Program-made: the position numbers and the translations under genes
Assembly (NCBI RefSeq): GCF_002900365.1
Contig: NZ_CP025979.1
Location: 4,216,001-4,280,000, forward strand
DNA length: 64,000 bases
Source: Escherichia marmotae
GTDB taxonomy: Bacteria; Pseudomonadota; Gammaproteobacteria; Enterobacterales; Enterobacteriaceae
Direction: 5' to 3'
Shown here: positions 49,476 through 59,580 of the stretch, piece by piece
Layout: every line of letters begins with the position of its first letter
Position numbering within the stretch: position 1 is the stretch's first letter
Notes under the pieces: model-generated
What the model saw: only the letters and a program-made list of their open reading frames with translations
The model's database searches: none
What the model was told of the DNA's origin: nothing

Positions 49476-51710
49476 ATGGTTGCGGTAAGAAGTGCACATA
49501 TTAATAAGGCTGGTGAATTTGATCCGGAAAAATGGATCGCAAGTCTGGGCATTGCCAGCCAGAAGTCGTGTGAGTGCTTAGCCGAAACCTGGGCGTATTG
49601 TCTGCAGCAGACGCAGGGGCATCCGGATGCCAGTTTGCTGTTGTGGCGTGGTGTCGAGATGGTGGAGATCCTCTCGACATTAAGTATGGACATTGACACG
49701 CTGCGGGCTGCGCTGCTGTTCCCTCTGGCCGATGCAAACGTCGTCAGCGAAGACGTACTGCGCGAGAGTGTCGGTAAGTCGGTCGTTAATCTTATTCACG
49801 GTGTGCGCGATATGGCGGCAATCCGCCAACTGAAAGCAACGCACACCGATTCTGTTTCCTCCGAACAGGTCGATAACGTTCGCCGGATGTTGCTGGCGAT
49901 GGTCGATGACTTCCGTTGCGTGGTCATCAAACTGGCGGAGCGAATTGCCCATCTGCGCGAAGTAAAAGATGCGCCGGAAGATGAACGCGTGCTGGCGGCA
50001 AAAGAGTGCACCAATATCTACGCGCCGCTGGCGAACCGTCTTGGGATTGGGCAACTGAAATGGGAACTGGAAGATTACTGCTTCCGTTACCTCCACCCGA
50101 CCGAATACAAACGTATTGCAAAACTGCTGCATGAGCGCCGCCTCGACCGCGAACACTACATTGAAGAGTTTGTGGGGCATCTGCGTGCAGAGATGAAAGC
50201 TGAAGGCGTTAAAGCTGAAGTGTATGGCCGCCCAAAACACATCTACAGCATCTGGCGCAAAATGCAGAAAAAGAACCTCGCCTTTGATGAGCTGTTTGAT
50301 GTTCGTGCGGTGCGTATCGTCGCGGAACGTTTGCAGGATTGTTACGCCGCGCTGGGCATAGTGCACACTCACTATCGCCACTTGCCGGATGAGTTCGATG
50401 ATTACGTTGCGAACCCGAAACCGAACGGTTATCAGTCTATTCATACCGTAGTGTTGGGGCCGGGAGGCAAAACCGTTGAGATCCAAATCCGCACCAAACA
50501 GATGCATGAAGATGCAGAGTTGGGTGTTGCTGCGCACTGGAAATACAAAGAAGGCGCGGCTGCTGGCGGCGCACGTTCGGGACATGAAGACCGGATTGCC
50601 TGGCTGCGTAAACTGATTGCGTGGCAGGAAGAGATGGCTGATTCTGGCGAAATGCTCGACGAAGTACGCAGTCAGGTCTTTGATGATCGGGTATATGTGT
50701 TTACGCCGAAAGGTGATGTTGTTGATCTGCCTGCGGGATCAACGCCGCTGGATTTCGCTTACCACATCCATAGTGATGTCGGGCACCGCTGCATCGGGGC
50801 AAAAATTGGCGGGCGCATTGTGCCATTCACCTACCAGTTGCAGATGGGTGACCAGATTGAAATTATCACCCAGAAACAGCCGAATCCCAGCCGTGACTGG
50901 TTAAACCCAAACCTGGGTTATGTTACAACCAGCCGCGGGCGTTCGAAAATTCACGCCTGGTTCCGTAAACAGGATCGTGACAAAAATATTCTGGCAGGAC
51001 GGCAAATCCTTGACGACGAACTGGAACATCTGGGGATCAGTCTGAAGGAAGCAGAAAAATATCTGCTGCCGCGTTACAACTTCAATGACGTCGACGAGTT
51101 GTTGGCGGCGATTGGTGGCGGGGATATCCGTCTCAATCAGATGGTCAACTTCCTGCAATCGCAATTTAATAAGCCGAGCGCCGAAGAGCAGGACGCCGCC
51201 GCACTGAAACAGCTTCAGCAAAAAAGCTATACACCACAAAACCGCAGTAAAGATAACGGTCGTGTAGTGGTAGAAGGCGTGGGCAACCTGATGCACCACA
51301 TCGCGCGTTGCTGCCAGCCGATTCCTGGCGATGAGATTGTCGGTTTCATTACCCAGGGCCGCGGGATCTCCGTACACCGCGCCGATTGCGAACAACTGGC
51401 GGAACTGCGCTCCCATGCGCCGGAACGAATTGTTGACGCGGTATGGGGCGAGAGCTACTCCGCTGGTTACTCGCTGGTGGTTCGCGTGCAGGCCAATGAT
51501 CGTAGTGGATTGTTGCGTGATATCACCACTATTCTCGCCAATGAGAAGGTGAATGTGCTTGGCGTTGCCAGCCGCAGCGACACGAAACAGCAACTGGCGA
51601 CCATCGATATGACCATTGAGATTTATAACCTGCAAGTGCTGGGGCGCGTGCTGGGTAAACTCAATCAGGTGCCAGATGTTATCGATGCAAGACGACTGCA
51701 CGGGAATTAA
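49476..51710 (+). CDS. relA: GTP pyrophosphokinase ((p)ppGpp synthetase I)
   Basis: RelA binds ribosomes stalled with uncharged tRNA and makes (p)ppGpp, starting the stringent response. The 744 residues hold an inactive hydrolase-like domain, the synthetase domain (YGRPKHIYSIWRKMQKKNLA; ANPKPNGYQSIHTVVLGPGG), TGS (VYVFTPKGDVVDLPAGSTPL), a zinc-finger region (HHIARCCQPIPGDEIVG) and a C-terminal ACT domain. In K-12 mazEF follows; here mazG does. Confidence 0.97.
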   Translation: MVAVRSAHINKAGEFDPEKWIASLGIASQKSCECLAETWAYCLQQTQGHPDASLLLWRGVEMVEILSTLSMDIDTLRAALLFPLADANVVSEDVLRESVGKSVVNLIHGVRDMAAIRQLKATHTDSVSSEQVDNVRRMLLAMVDDFRCVVIKLAERIAHLREVKDAPEDERVLAAKECTNIYAPLANRLGIGQLKWELEDYCFRYLHPTEYKRIAKLLHERRLDREHYIEEFVGHLRAEMKAEGVKAEVYGRPKHIYSIWRKMQKKNLAFDELFDVRAVRIVAERLQDCYAALGIVHTHYRHLPDEFDDYVANPKPNGYQSIHTVVLGPGGKTVEIQIRTKQMHEDAELGVAAHWKYKEGAAAGGARSGHEDRIAWLRKLIAWQEEMADSGEMLDEVRSQVFDDRVYVFTPKGDVVDLPAGSTPLDFAYHIHSDVGHRCIGAKIGGRIVPFTYQLQMGDQIEIITQKQPNPSRDWLNPNLGYVTTSRGRSKIHAWFRKQDRDKNILAGRQILDDELEHLGISLKEAEKYLLPRYNFNDVDELLAAIGGGDIRLNQMVNFLQSQFNKPSAEEQDAAALKQLQQKSYTPQNRSKDNGRVVVEGVGNLMHHIARCCQPIPGDEIVGFITQGRGISVHRADCEQLAELRSHAPERIVDAVWGESYSAGYSLVVRVQANDRSGLLRDITTILANEKVNVLGVASRSDTKQQLATIDMTIEIYNLQVLGRVLGKLNQVPDVIDARRLHGN

Positions 51711-51721
51711 TCTTACATAGC

Positions 51722-51745
51722 CGGATATGGCGTCAGCCGTATCCG
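51722..51745. terminator. Hairpin between relA and mazG at the missing mazEF site
   Basis: CGGATATGGC-GTCA-GCCGTATCCG stem without T run. It occupies the short 95-bp relA-mazG gap. It may be a REP-like element or partial stop. Confidence 0.5.
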
Positions 51746-51805
51746 ACGATATCCTTTACTCGAAGGTGTTACACCTGACAGACCCGCAATTTTCAGGACA
51801 TTCCA

Positions 51806-52597
51806 ATGAATCAAATCGACCGTTTGCTCACTATCATGCAGCGTCTTCGTGACCCGGAAAACGGCTGTCCGTGGGACAAAGAGCAGACATTCGCTTCTAT
51901 TGCACCTTATACCCTTGAAGAAACTTATGAAGTGCTGGATGCCATTGCCCGCGAAGACTTTGACGATCTGCGCGGTGAACTGGGCGATTTGCTGTTCCAG
52001 GTGGTGTTTTACGCGCAAATGGCCCAGGAAGAAGGGCGCTTTGACTTTAATGATATTTGCGCGGCGATCAGCGATAAGTTAGAGCGCCGCCATCCGCATG
52101 TTTTTGCTGACAGTTCTACCGATAACAGCAGTGAAGTTCTTGCCCGTTGGGAGCAGATCAAAACCGAAGAGCGCGCGCAGAAGGCGCAACATTCAGCGCT
52201 GGACGATATTCCTCGCAGTTTACCGGCCTTAATGCGTGCGCAAAAAATCCAGAAACGCTGCGCCAACGTTGGCTTCGACTGGACGACGCTTGGCCCGGTG
52301 ATCGATAAAGTTTACGAAGAGATTGACGAGGTCATGTACGAGGCGCGGCAGGCTGTAGTGGACCAGGCTAAACTGGAGGAGGAAATGGGCGACCTGCTGT
52401 TTGCGACGGTCAATCTGGCCCGCCATTTAGGGACGAAAGCAGAGATTGCGCTACAAAAAGCTAACGAAAAATTTGAGCGTCGTTTTCGCGAAGTGGAGCG
52501 GATTGTTGCCGCGCGTGGACTGGAAATGACAGGTGTTGACCTCGAAACAATGGAAGAAGTCTGGCAGCAGGTAAAACGGCAGGAAATTGATCTCTAA
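51806..52597 (+). CDS. mazG: Nucleoside triphosphate pyrophosphohydrolase MazG
   Basis: MazG hydrolyses (d)NTPs to monophosphates and has been reported to lower (p)ppGpp. The 263 residues contain two tandem MazG helical domains with EExxE-type metal motifs: one at LEETYEVLDAI...DLRGELGDLLFQV and the second at VYEEIDEVMYEA...KLEEEMGDLLFATVNLA. It starts at the ATG after CAGGACATTCCA. In K-12 it is the third gene after mazEF; here it follows relA directly. Confidence 0.96.
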   Translation: MNQIDRLLTIMQRLRDPENGCPWDKEQTFASIAPYTLEETYEVLDAIAREDFDDLRGELGDLLFQVVFYAQMAQEEGRFDFNDICAAISDKLERRHPHVFADSSTDNSSEVLARWEQIKTEERAQKAQHSALDDIPRSLPALMRAQKIQKRCANVGFDWTTLGPVIDKVYEEIDEVMYEARQAVVDQAKLEEEMGDLLFATVNLARHLGTKAEIALQKANEKFERRFREVERIVAARGLEMTGVDLETMEEVWQQVKRQEIDL

Positions 52598-52824
52598 GGA
52601 AATTACACGGTCAAGCGCGATTTGTGTCATTTTTTAAATGACAAGCGCTTGATTTGCGTCAAAAACATTTACCCCAAAGGGGCTATTTTCTCACTCCTGA
52701 TTTCAATTGTGCGCTGGCGAAGAGGAGGGATAATGAAAGTTTGTGGCACAGGTCATGTTCGGGTATACTGCTTTCCCGTCCTGGTTATTCCATCGTCTTT
52801 TCAACCTAACTTCTCAGGTTCAGC

Positions 52825-54462
52825 ATGACAACGAACTATATTTTTGTGACCGGCGGGGTCGTATCCTCTCTGGGTAAAGGCATTGCCGCAGCCTCCCTCG
52901 CAGCCATTCTTGAAGCCCGTGGCCTCAATGTGACCATCATGAAACTGGATCCGTACATCAACGTCGATCCAGGTACTATGAGCCCAATCCAACACGGGGA
53001 AGTGTTCGTTACTGAAGACGGCGCTGAAACCGACCTGGACCTGGGGCACTACGAGCGTTTCATTCGCACCAAAATGAGCCGCCGCAACAACTTCACCACG
53101 GGTCGTATCTATTCTGACGTTCTGCGTAAAGAACGCCGTGGCGACTATCTGGGCGCAACCGTACAGGTTATCCCGCACATTACTAACGCTATTAAAGAAC
53201 GCGTTCTTGCCGGCGGTGAAGGCCACGACGTGGTTCTGGTCGAAATCGGCGGTACTGTCGGTGACATCGAATCCCTGCCGTTCCTTGAAGCGATTCGCCA
53301 GTTGGCTGTTGATATTGGTCGTGAACACGCGCTGTTCATGCACCTGACCCTGGTGCCGTACATGGCAGCGTCTGGTGAAGTCAAAACCAAGCCGACTCAG
53401 CACTCTGTAAAAGAGCTGCTTTCTATCGGCATCCAGCCTGATATCCTGATTTGTCGTTCAGATCGCGCCGTTCCGGCGAACGAACGTGCGAAGATTGCAT
53501 TGTTCTGTAATGTTCCGGAAAAAGCGGTTATTTCTCTGAAAGACGTCGATTCTATCTATAAAATTCCAGGCCTGTTGAAATCTCAGGGGCTGGACGATTA
53601 TATTTGTAAACGATTCAGCTTGAACTGCCCGGAAGCTAATCTGTCCGAATGGGAACAGGTTATCTTTGAAGAAGCGAATCCGGTAAGTGAAGTCACTATC
53701 GGTATGGTCGGCAAGTACATTGAACTGCCGGACGCTTATAAATCCGTGATTGAAGCACTGAAACACGGCGGGCTGAAAAATCGTGTTAGCGTCAACATCA
53801 AACTGATCGATTCACAAGATGTTGAAACACGCGGTGTTGAAATCCTTAAAGGTCTGGATGCGATCCTCGTACCTGGCGGTTTCGGTTACCGTGGCGTAGA
53901 GGGCATGATTACTACCGCACGCTTTGCGCGTGAGAACAATATTCCTTATCTGGGTATTTGCCTGGGTATGCAGGTGGCGTTAATTGATTACGCTCGCCAT
54001 GTTGCCAACATGGAGAACGCCAACTCTACGGAATTTGTGCCAGACTGTAAGTACCCGGTTGTGGCGCTGATTACCGAGTGGCGTGATGAAAACGGCAACG
54101 TTGAAGTTCGTAGCGAGAATAGCGATCTCGGTGGCACCATGCGTCTTGGCGCGCAGCAGTGCCAGTTGGTTGACGATAGCCTGGTTCGCCAACTGTACAA
54201 TGCGCCGACAATTGTTGAACGTCATCGTCACCGTTACGAAGTCAACAACATGCTGTTGAAACAGATTGAAGATGCAGGTCTGCGCGTTGCGGGCCGTTCC
54301 GGGGATGATCAGTTGGTCGAGATCATCGAAGTTCCGAATCACCCGTGGTTCGTGGCTTGTCAGTTCCATCCGGAGTTTACTTCTACTCCACGTGATGGCC
54401 ACCCGCTGTTTGCTGGCTTTGTAAAAGCCGCCAGCGAGTTCCAGAAACGTCAGGCGAAGTAA
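52825..54462 (+). CDS. pyrG: CTP synthase
   Basis: Converts UTP to CTP with ATP and glutamine. The 545 residues have an N-terminal synthetase (FVTGGVVSSLGKGIAAASLA; LDPYINVDPGTMSP) and a class I glutamine amidotransferase domain with nucleophile Cys379 in YLGICLGMQVAL and the His-Glu pair in CQFHPEFTSTP. The 227 bp upstream hold leader DNA with a small CCCC-AAA-GGGG hairpin (52672-52682) but no gene. eno follows. Confidence 0.97.
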   Translation: MTTNYIFVTGGVVSSLGKGIAAASLAAILEARGLNVTIMKLDPYINVDPGTMSPIQHGEVFVTEDGAETDLDLGHYERFIRTKMSRRNNFTTGRIYSDVLRKERRGDYLGATVQVIPHITNAIKERVLAGGEGHDVVLVEIGGTVGDIESLPFLEAIRQLAVDIGREHALFMHLTLVPYMAASGEVKTKPTQHSVKELLSIGIQPDILICRSDRAVPANERAKIALFCNVPEKAVISLKDVDSIYKIPGLLKSQGLDDYICKRFSLNCPEANLSEWEQVIFEEANPVSEVTIGMVGKYIELPDAYKSVIEALKHGGLKNRVSVNIKLIDSQDVETRGVEILKGLDAILVPGGFGYRGVEGMITTARFARENNIPYLGICLGMQVALIDYARHVANMENANSTEFVPDCKYPVVALITEWRDENGNVEVRSENSDLGGTMRLGAQQCQLVDDSLVRQLYNAPTIVERHRHRYEVNNMLLKQIEDAGLRVAGRSGDDQLVEIIEVPNHPWFVACQFHPEFTSTPRDGHPLFAGFVKAASEFQKRQAK

Positions 54463-54480
54463 GTAAAAAAGTTAGAACGG

Positions 54481-54505
54481 CAACGCGTACCCAGGGTACG
54501 CGTTG
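54481..54505 (+). terminator. Hairpin between pyrG and eno
   Basis: CAACGCGTACCC-A-GGGTACGCGTTG, a near-perfect 12-bp stem followed by TTTGTCTGG. Probably an attenuator, since eno is partly cotranscribed with pyrG. Confidence 0.6.
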
Positions 54506-54549
54506 TTTGTCTGGAGTTTTAGTTTAACTAGTGACTTGAGGAAACCCTA

Positions 54550-55848
54550 ATGTCCAAAATCGTAAAAATCATCGGTCGTGAAATCATCGACTCCCGTGGT
54601 AACCCGACTGTTGAAGCCGAAGTACACCTGGAGGGTGGTTTCGTCGGTATGGCGGCTGCTCCGTCAGGTGCTTCTACTGGTTCCCGTGAAGCACTGGAAC
54701 TGCGCGATGGTGACAAATCCCGTTTCCTGGGCAAAGGCGTAACCAAAGCTGTTGCTGCGGTTAACGGCCCGATCGCTCAGGCGCTGATTGGCAAAGATGC
54801 CAAAGATCAGGCTGGCATTGACAAGATCATGATCGACCTGGACGGCACTGAAAATAAATCCAAATTCGGCGCAAACGCAATCCTGGCTGTATCTCTGGCT
54901 AACGCCAAAGCTGCCGCGGCTGCTAAAGGTATGCCGCTGTACGAGCACATCGCTGAACTGAACGGTACTCCGGGCAAATACTCCATGCCGGTTCCGATGA
55001 TGAACATCATCAACGGTGGTGAGCACGCTGACAACAACGTTGATATTCAGGAATTCATGATTCAGCCGGTTGGCGCGAAAACTGTGAAAGAAGCCATCCG
55101 CATGGGTTCTGAAGTTTTCCATCACCTGGCAAAAGTTCTGAAAGCGAAAGGTATGAACACTGCTGTTGGTGACGAAGGTGGCTATGCGCCGAACCTGGGT
55201 TCCAACGCTGAAGCTCTGGCTGTTATCGCTGAAGCTGTTAAAGCTGCTGGCTATGAACTGGGCAAAGACATCACTCTGGCGATGGACTGCGCAGCTTCTG
55301 AATTCTACAAAGACGGTAAATACGTTCTGGCTGGCGAAGGCAACAAAGCTTTCACCTCTGAAGAATTCACTCACTTCCTGGAAGAACTGACCAAACAGTA
55401 CCCGATCGTTTCCATCGAAGATGGTCTGGACGAGTCTGACTGGGACGGTTTCGCATACCAGACCAAAGTTCTGGGCGACAAAATCCAGTTGGTTGGTGAC
55501 GACCTGTTCGTAACCAACACCAAGATCCTGAAAGAAGGTATCGAAAAAGGCATCGCTAACTCCATCCTGATCAAATTCAACCAGATCGGTTCTCTGACCG
55601 AAACTCTGGCTGCAATCAAGATGGCGAAAGACGCTGGCTACACTGCAGTAATCTCTCACCGTTCTGGTGAAACTGAAGACGCTACCATCGCTGACCTGGC
55701 TGTTGGTACTGCTGCAGGCCAGATCAAAACGGGTTCTATGAGCCGTTCTGACCGCGTTGCTAAATACAACCAACTGATTCGTATCGAAGAAGCTCTGGGC
55801 GAAAAAGCACCGTACAACGGTCGTAAAGAGATCAAAGGCCAGGCATAA
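54550..55848 (+). CDS. eno: Enolase
   Basis: Glycolytic 2-phosphoglycerate dehydratase and a component of the RNA degradosome. The 432 residues use strongly biased, highly expressed codons. Motifs: substrate loop [33 protein letters not shown] (catalytic Glu), metal ligands in [21 protein letters not shown] and [10 protein letters not shown], and the C-terminal signature [13 protein letters not shown]. Its downstream terminator is split by IS4. Confidence 0.98.
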
Positions 55849-55868
55849 GTCTGACTTTATCTGAATGA

Positions 55869-55889
55869 AAAAATGCCAGCCTCCAGGCT
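55869..55889 (+). other. Left half of the eno terminator, split by IS4
   Basis: AAAAATGCCAGCCTCCAGGCT lies left of IS4 and its partner GCCTCCAGGCTGGCATTTTTT lies right of it (57316-57336). Joined, they form one strong hairpin with a T tract. The shared GCCTCCAGGCT is the 11-bp target duplication. Confidence 0.85.
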
Positions 55890-55936
55890 TAATGCCGATC
55901 AGTTAAGGATCAGTTGACCGATCCAGTGGCTGTGTA

Positions 55937-55973
55937 AGAATCCGGAAACGCTCACTCGTTTCCGGATTTTTTT
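55937..55973 (+). terminator. IS4-internal hairpin before the transposase start
   Basis: AATCCGGAAACG-CTCACT-CGTTTCCGGATT and seven Ts, ending at the transposase ATG (55974). It should stop transcription entering from eno and so insulate the transposase. It probably now terminates eno transcripts. Confidence 0.8.
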
Positions 55974-57302
55974 ATGCACATTGGACAGGCCCTTGATCTG
56001 GTATCCCGTTACGATTCTCTGCGTAACCCACTGACTTCTCTGGGGGATTACCTCGACCCCGAACTCATCTCTCGTTGCCTTGCCGAATCAGGTAGGGTAA
56101 CGCTACGCAAGCGCCGTCTTCCCCTCGAAATGATGGTCTGGTGTATTGTTGGCATGGCGCTTGAGCGTAAAGAACCTCTTCACCAGATTGTGAATCGCCT
56201 GGACATCATGCTACCGGGCAATCGCCCCTTCGTTGCCCCCAGTGCCGCTATTCAGGCCCGCCAGCGCCTGGGAAGTGAGGCTGTCCGCCGCGTGTTCACG
56301 AAAACAGCGCAGCTCTGGCATAACGCCACGCCGCATCCGCACTGGTGCGGCCTGACTCTGCTGGCCATCGATGGTGTGTTCTGGCGCACACCGGATACAC
56401 CAGAGAACGATGCAGCCTTCCCCCGCCAGACACATGCCGGGAACCCGGCGCTCTACCCGCAGGTCAAAATGGTCTGCCAGATGGAACTGACCAGCCATCT
56501 GCTGACGGCTGCAGCCTTCGGCACGATGAAGAACAGCGAAAATGAGCTTGCTGAGCAACTTATAGAACAAACCGGCGATAACACCCTGACGTTAATGGAT
56601 AAAGGTTATTACTCACTGGGACTGTTAAATGCCTGGAGCCAGGCGGGAGAACACCGCCACTGGATGATCCCTCTCAGAAAGGGAGCGCAATATGAAGAGA
56701 TCAGAAAACTGGGTAAAGGCGATCATCTGGTGAAGCTGAAAACCAGCCCGCAGGCACGAAAAAAGTGGCCGGGGCTGGGAAATGAGGTGACAGCCCGCCT
56801 GCTGACCGTGACGCGCAAAGGAAAAGTCTGCCATCTGCTGACGTCGATGACGGACGCCATGCGCTTCCCCGGAGGAGAAATGGCGGATCTGTACAGTCAT
56901 CGCTGGGAAATCGAACTGGGATACAGGGAGATAAAACAGACGATGCAACTGAGCAGGTTGACGCTGAGAAGTAAAAAGCCGGAGCTTGTGGAGCAAGAGC
57001 TGTGGGGTGTCTTACTGGCTTATAATCTGGTGAGATATCAGATGATTAAAATGGCAGAACATCTGAAAGGTTACTGGCCGAATCAACTGAGTTTCTCAGA
57101 ATCATGCGGAATGGTGATGAGAATGCTGATGACATTGCAGGGCGCTTCACCGGGACGTATACCGGAGCTGATGCGCGATCTTGCAAGTATGGGACAACTT
57201 GTGAAATTACCGACAAGAAGGGAAAGGGCCTTCCCGAAAGTGGTAAAGGAGAGGCCCTGGAAATACCCCACAGCCCCGAAAAAGAGCCAGTCAGTTGCTT
57301 AA
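55974..57302 (+). CDS. insG: IS4 transposase
   Basis: A 442-residue DDE transposase. Asp residues are in LLAIDGVFWRTPDTPE and TLMDKGYYSLGLL; the IS4-family Y-R-E-K signature is in HRWEIELGYREIKQTMQ with the catalytic Glu. The sequence matches InsG of IS4 as remembered with few changes. No internal stops. Confidence 0.95.
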   Translation: MHIGQALDLVSRYDSLRNPLTSLGDYLDPELISRCLAESGRVTLRKRRLPLEMMVWCIVGMALERKEPLHQIVNRLDIMLPGNRPFVAPSAAIQARQRLGSEAVRRVFTKTAQLWHNATPHPHWCGLTLLAIDGVFWRTPDTPENDAAFPRQTHAGNPALYPQVKMVCQMELTSHLLTAAAFGTMKNSENELAEQLIEQTGDNTLTLMDKGYYSLGLLNAWSQAGEHRHWMIPLRKGAQYEEIRKLGKGDHLVKLKTSPQARKKWPGLGNEVTARLLTVTRKGKVCHLLTSMTDAMRFPGGEMADLYSHRWEIELGYREIKQTMQLSRLTLRSKKPELVEQELWGVLLAYNLVRYQMIKMAEHLKGYWPNQLSFSESCGMVMRMLMTLQGASPGRIPELMRDLASMGQLVKLPTRRERAFPKVVKERPWKYPTAPKKSQSVA

Positions 57303-57594
57303 CTGACTGGCATTAGCCTCCAGGCTGGCATTTTTTATGGTTGAGTTACCAGCGGCCGGAAGCACCGCCTCCACCTGAAGAACCGCCCCCGCCGCTGAAA
57401 TTATCATTGTCAAAAGAGGATGATGACGATGAGGATGATGAAGAGTGCCAGGAGGTAGAACAGCTTCCTTCGTAGCGTGATGGTCGGTTGGCACTACGCA
57501 TTAAATTACGTACCTTTTTTCCGAAAGGGGTAAAAGAAATAACAATAATAAGGAACGGTGTGGAGAAGCATAATAATGTGATAAGCGCTCCTCA

Positions 57595-58912
57595 GGAGCC
57601 TGTTTAAGATTCTGTGTAAATGCCTTTTCTCAGAAGTGACCGTCCAGGCGGTCACCGAACTCGATAATAAAGCGGCTCATTGCCATTCGCCAGTCCTTCA
57701 ACGGCATCGTCCATTTCTGGGACGCAGACTGGATTGCCAGCCACACCACTTTTTTCACCGAGTCGTCTGTCGGGAACACTTTACGCTTTTTGAGCGCATG
57801 GCGGATCACGCTGTTTAGCGACTCGATGGCATTCGTCGTATAGATCACTTTGCGGATGTCCGTTGGATAAGCGAAGAACGTGGCAAGATTCGGCCAGTTA
57901 GCCTGCCAGCTTCGGCTTATCTGAGGATAGCGACAGTCCCAGGCCGCAGCGAACGCTTCCAGTGCCTGCTGGCCTGCCTCTTCCGTGGGAGCCTGATAAA
58001 TCGCTTTCAGGTCGCGAGTGACGGCTTTGTAGTCCTTCCATGACACGAAGCGCAGGCTGTTGCGCACCATATGCACGATGCATAACTGGATGCGGGCCTT
58101 CGGATATACTGTGTTGATGGCATCCGGGAAGCCTTTCAGGCCATCCACACAGGCGATGAGGATATCGTTCAGACCGCGGTTTTTCAGTTCAGTCAGCACA
58201 TTGAGCCAGAACTTCGCCCCTTCATTTTCGGCCAGCCACATACCCAGCAGTTCTTTCTGACCTTCGATATTGATGCCCAGTGCCAGGAACACCGATTTGT
58301 TGATGACGCGACTGTCCTGCCGAACTTTCAGGACGATACAGTCAAGATAAACAATGGGGTAAACAGCATCCAGTGGTCGGTTTTGCCATTCTACAACCTG
58401 CTCCATCACGGCATCGGTAACCTTTGATATCAGTGCCGGTGAAACATCTGCGTCATACAGTTCTTTGAACGCAGCAGCTATCTCACGGGTGGTCATCCCT
58501 TTGGCATACAACGAGAGGATCTGGTTATCCATCCCGGTAATACGGGTCTGATTTTTCTTTACCAGTTGTGGTTCGAAGGTACCGTCACGATCGCGCGGAG
58601 TACGCAGTTCCAGTGGACCGTCGCCTGTGATAACGGTCTTTGTGGAAAAACCGTTGCGGGAGTTAGCTCCTGGTCTGGACTGATTTTTCTCATACCCAGG
58701 ATGGTGTGTCATCTCTGCATTGAGAGCGGCTTCAACGCTGAGCTTTTTCAGCAGCCGATCAAACTGACTGAGGTCTTCAGGGGTTTTGAGGTTTTTGGCC
58801 AGTTCGTTAGCCAGAGCCTGTAACTGTTTTTCGTCCATAAATTAACCTTCATTTGATGCTGGATTGAACATATCAAAATCAGGCAATTACACAAATCTAT
58901 GTACAGGCTCCC
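57595..58912. mobile_element. IS256-family insertion sequence, IS1414-like
   Basis: Terminal inverted repeats GAGCCTGTTTAAGATTCTGT (left) and, reverse-complemented, GAGCCTGTACATAGATTTGT (right) enclose one transposase gene; the length of about 1.3 kb fits IS1414. A CCTCAG occurs at both borders, shorter than the 8-9 bp duplication usual for the family, so the exact ends are uncertain by a few bases. Confidence 0.85.
57630..58838 (-). CDS. IS256-family (Mutator-like) transposase
   Basis: A 402-residue transposase beginning MDEKQLQALANELAKNLKTP. The family signature is visible: VYLDCIVLKVRQDSRVINKS (first Asp), ILIACVDGLKGFPDAINTVY (second Asp), CIVHMVRNSLRFVSWKDYK and a late YTTNAIESLNSVIRHALKKR (Glu). 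The frame is intact, so it may be active. It matches IS1414 transposase as I recall it. Confidence 0.93.
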   Translation of the reverse strand: MDEKQLQALANELAKNLKTPEDLSQFDRLLKKLSVEAALNAEMTHHPGYEKNQSRPGANSRNGFSTKTVITGDGPLELRTPRDRDGTFEPQLVKKNQTRITGMDNQILSLYAKGMTTREIAAAFKELYDADVSPALISKVTDAVMEQVVEWQNRPLDAVYPIVYLDCIVLKVRQDSRVINKSVFLALGINIEGQKELLGMWLAENEGAKFWLNVLTELKNRGLNDILIACVDGLKGFPDAINTVYPKARIQLCIVHMVRNSLRFVSWKDYKAVTRDLKAIYQAPTEEAGQQALEAFAAAWDCRYPQISRSWQANWPNLATFFAYPTDIRKVIYTTNAIESLNSVIRHALKKRKVFPTDDSVKKVVWLAIQSASQKWTMPLKDWRMAMSRFIIEFGDRLDGHF

Positions 58913-59580
58913 TCAGCTCCCGCTATATCCAGCAATGGGAAGCACAAAGGCCAGCACTATGGCAGCAAAGCAAATTACTCCCAGCGTTTTGATATATCCC
59001 CTGGCGGAAATAAAGGTCAATACTATTGCCCAGACCAACAAAGCCCACCAGCCGCTAAAAGGTAAGAAGTGATCGGTCGGTGTTATAGTTGATAAAGTAT
59101 TCTCTGCCAGACGACTTTCAATATCGTTTATTCCTTTTTGTAAGCCGCCAGCAAGGTCCATTTTTAAATGCTGGAATAATACTGTTGCGAATAATTTGTC
59201 CGGACTGAGCATCTGTAATAAGGCCTTCCAGTCCGTAACCGATTTCAATACGCACGGTATGATCCTGCCAGGCGACTAACAGTAGAACACCATCATCGCG
59301 GTCTTTATCACCTGGTTTCCAGCTATCGAATACCCGCGTAGCGTACTGCTCGATAGTTTCATCGCCTGTTGTGTCAACTACTAACACCACCATTTGCGCC
59401 AGATTTCTTTGCGTCAGGTTTTTAATCTGACCAGCAAGAGCATTTATTTCGCTGTTCGTCAATGTACCTGTTACGTCATTCACATACACAGGTAATTCAG
59501 GTACTGGAATTTGCGTAGCAAACGCCGATGGACAGAAGAAAGCCAGAAGAAAGATAAAAATTCGCATAAGGATTGCCCGC

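Larger units (their letters stand above)
55890..57315 (+). mobile_element. IS4: IS4, complete (1426 bp)
   Basis: The element runs from TAATGCCGATCAGTTAAG to the inverted partner CTTAACTGACTGGCATTA. The length of 1426 bp equals that of IS4, and an 11-bp direct repeat (55879-55889 and 57316-57326) flanks it. The transposase is intact. Confidence 0.95.
57346..59567 (-). pseudogene. ygcG: ygcG (TPM-domain membrane protein), broken by IS256-family element and frameshift
   Basis: The start MRIFIFLLAFFCPSAFATQI (signal peptide) and TPM domain (VPELPVYVNDVTGTLTNSEI... GYGLEGLITDAQSGQIIRNS) occupy 59567 down to about 59165. There the frame shifts (AFKNG against DLAGGLQKGIND). The membrane part ...FLPFSGWWALLVWAIVLTFI... 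IAGYSGS runs to 58916 and is cut by an insertion element. The tail, beyond the element, ends SSSSSSSFDNDNFSGGGGSS, GGGGASGRW, the Gly/Ser-rich end usual for the family, with stop at 57346. Two independent lesions make it non-functional. Confidence 0.88.

Noticed and set aside
54664..55773. A 369-codon minus-strand ORF opposite eno
   Set aside because: It arises from the strong codon bias of eno on the plus strand. It has no start signal and no recognisable domain.
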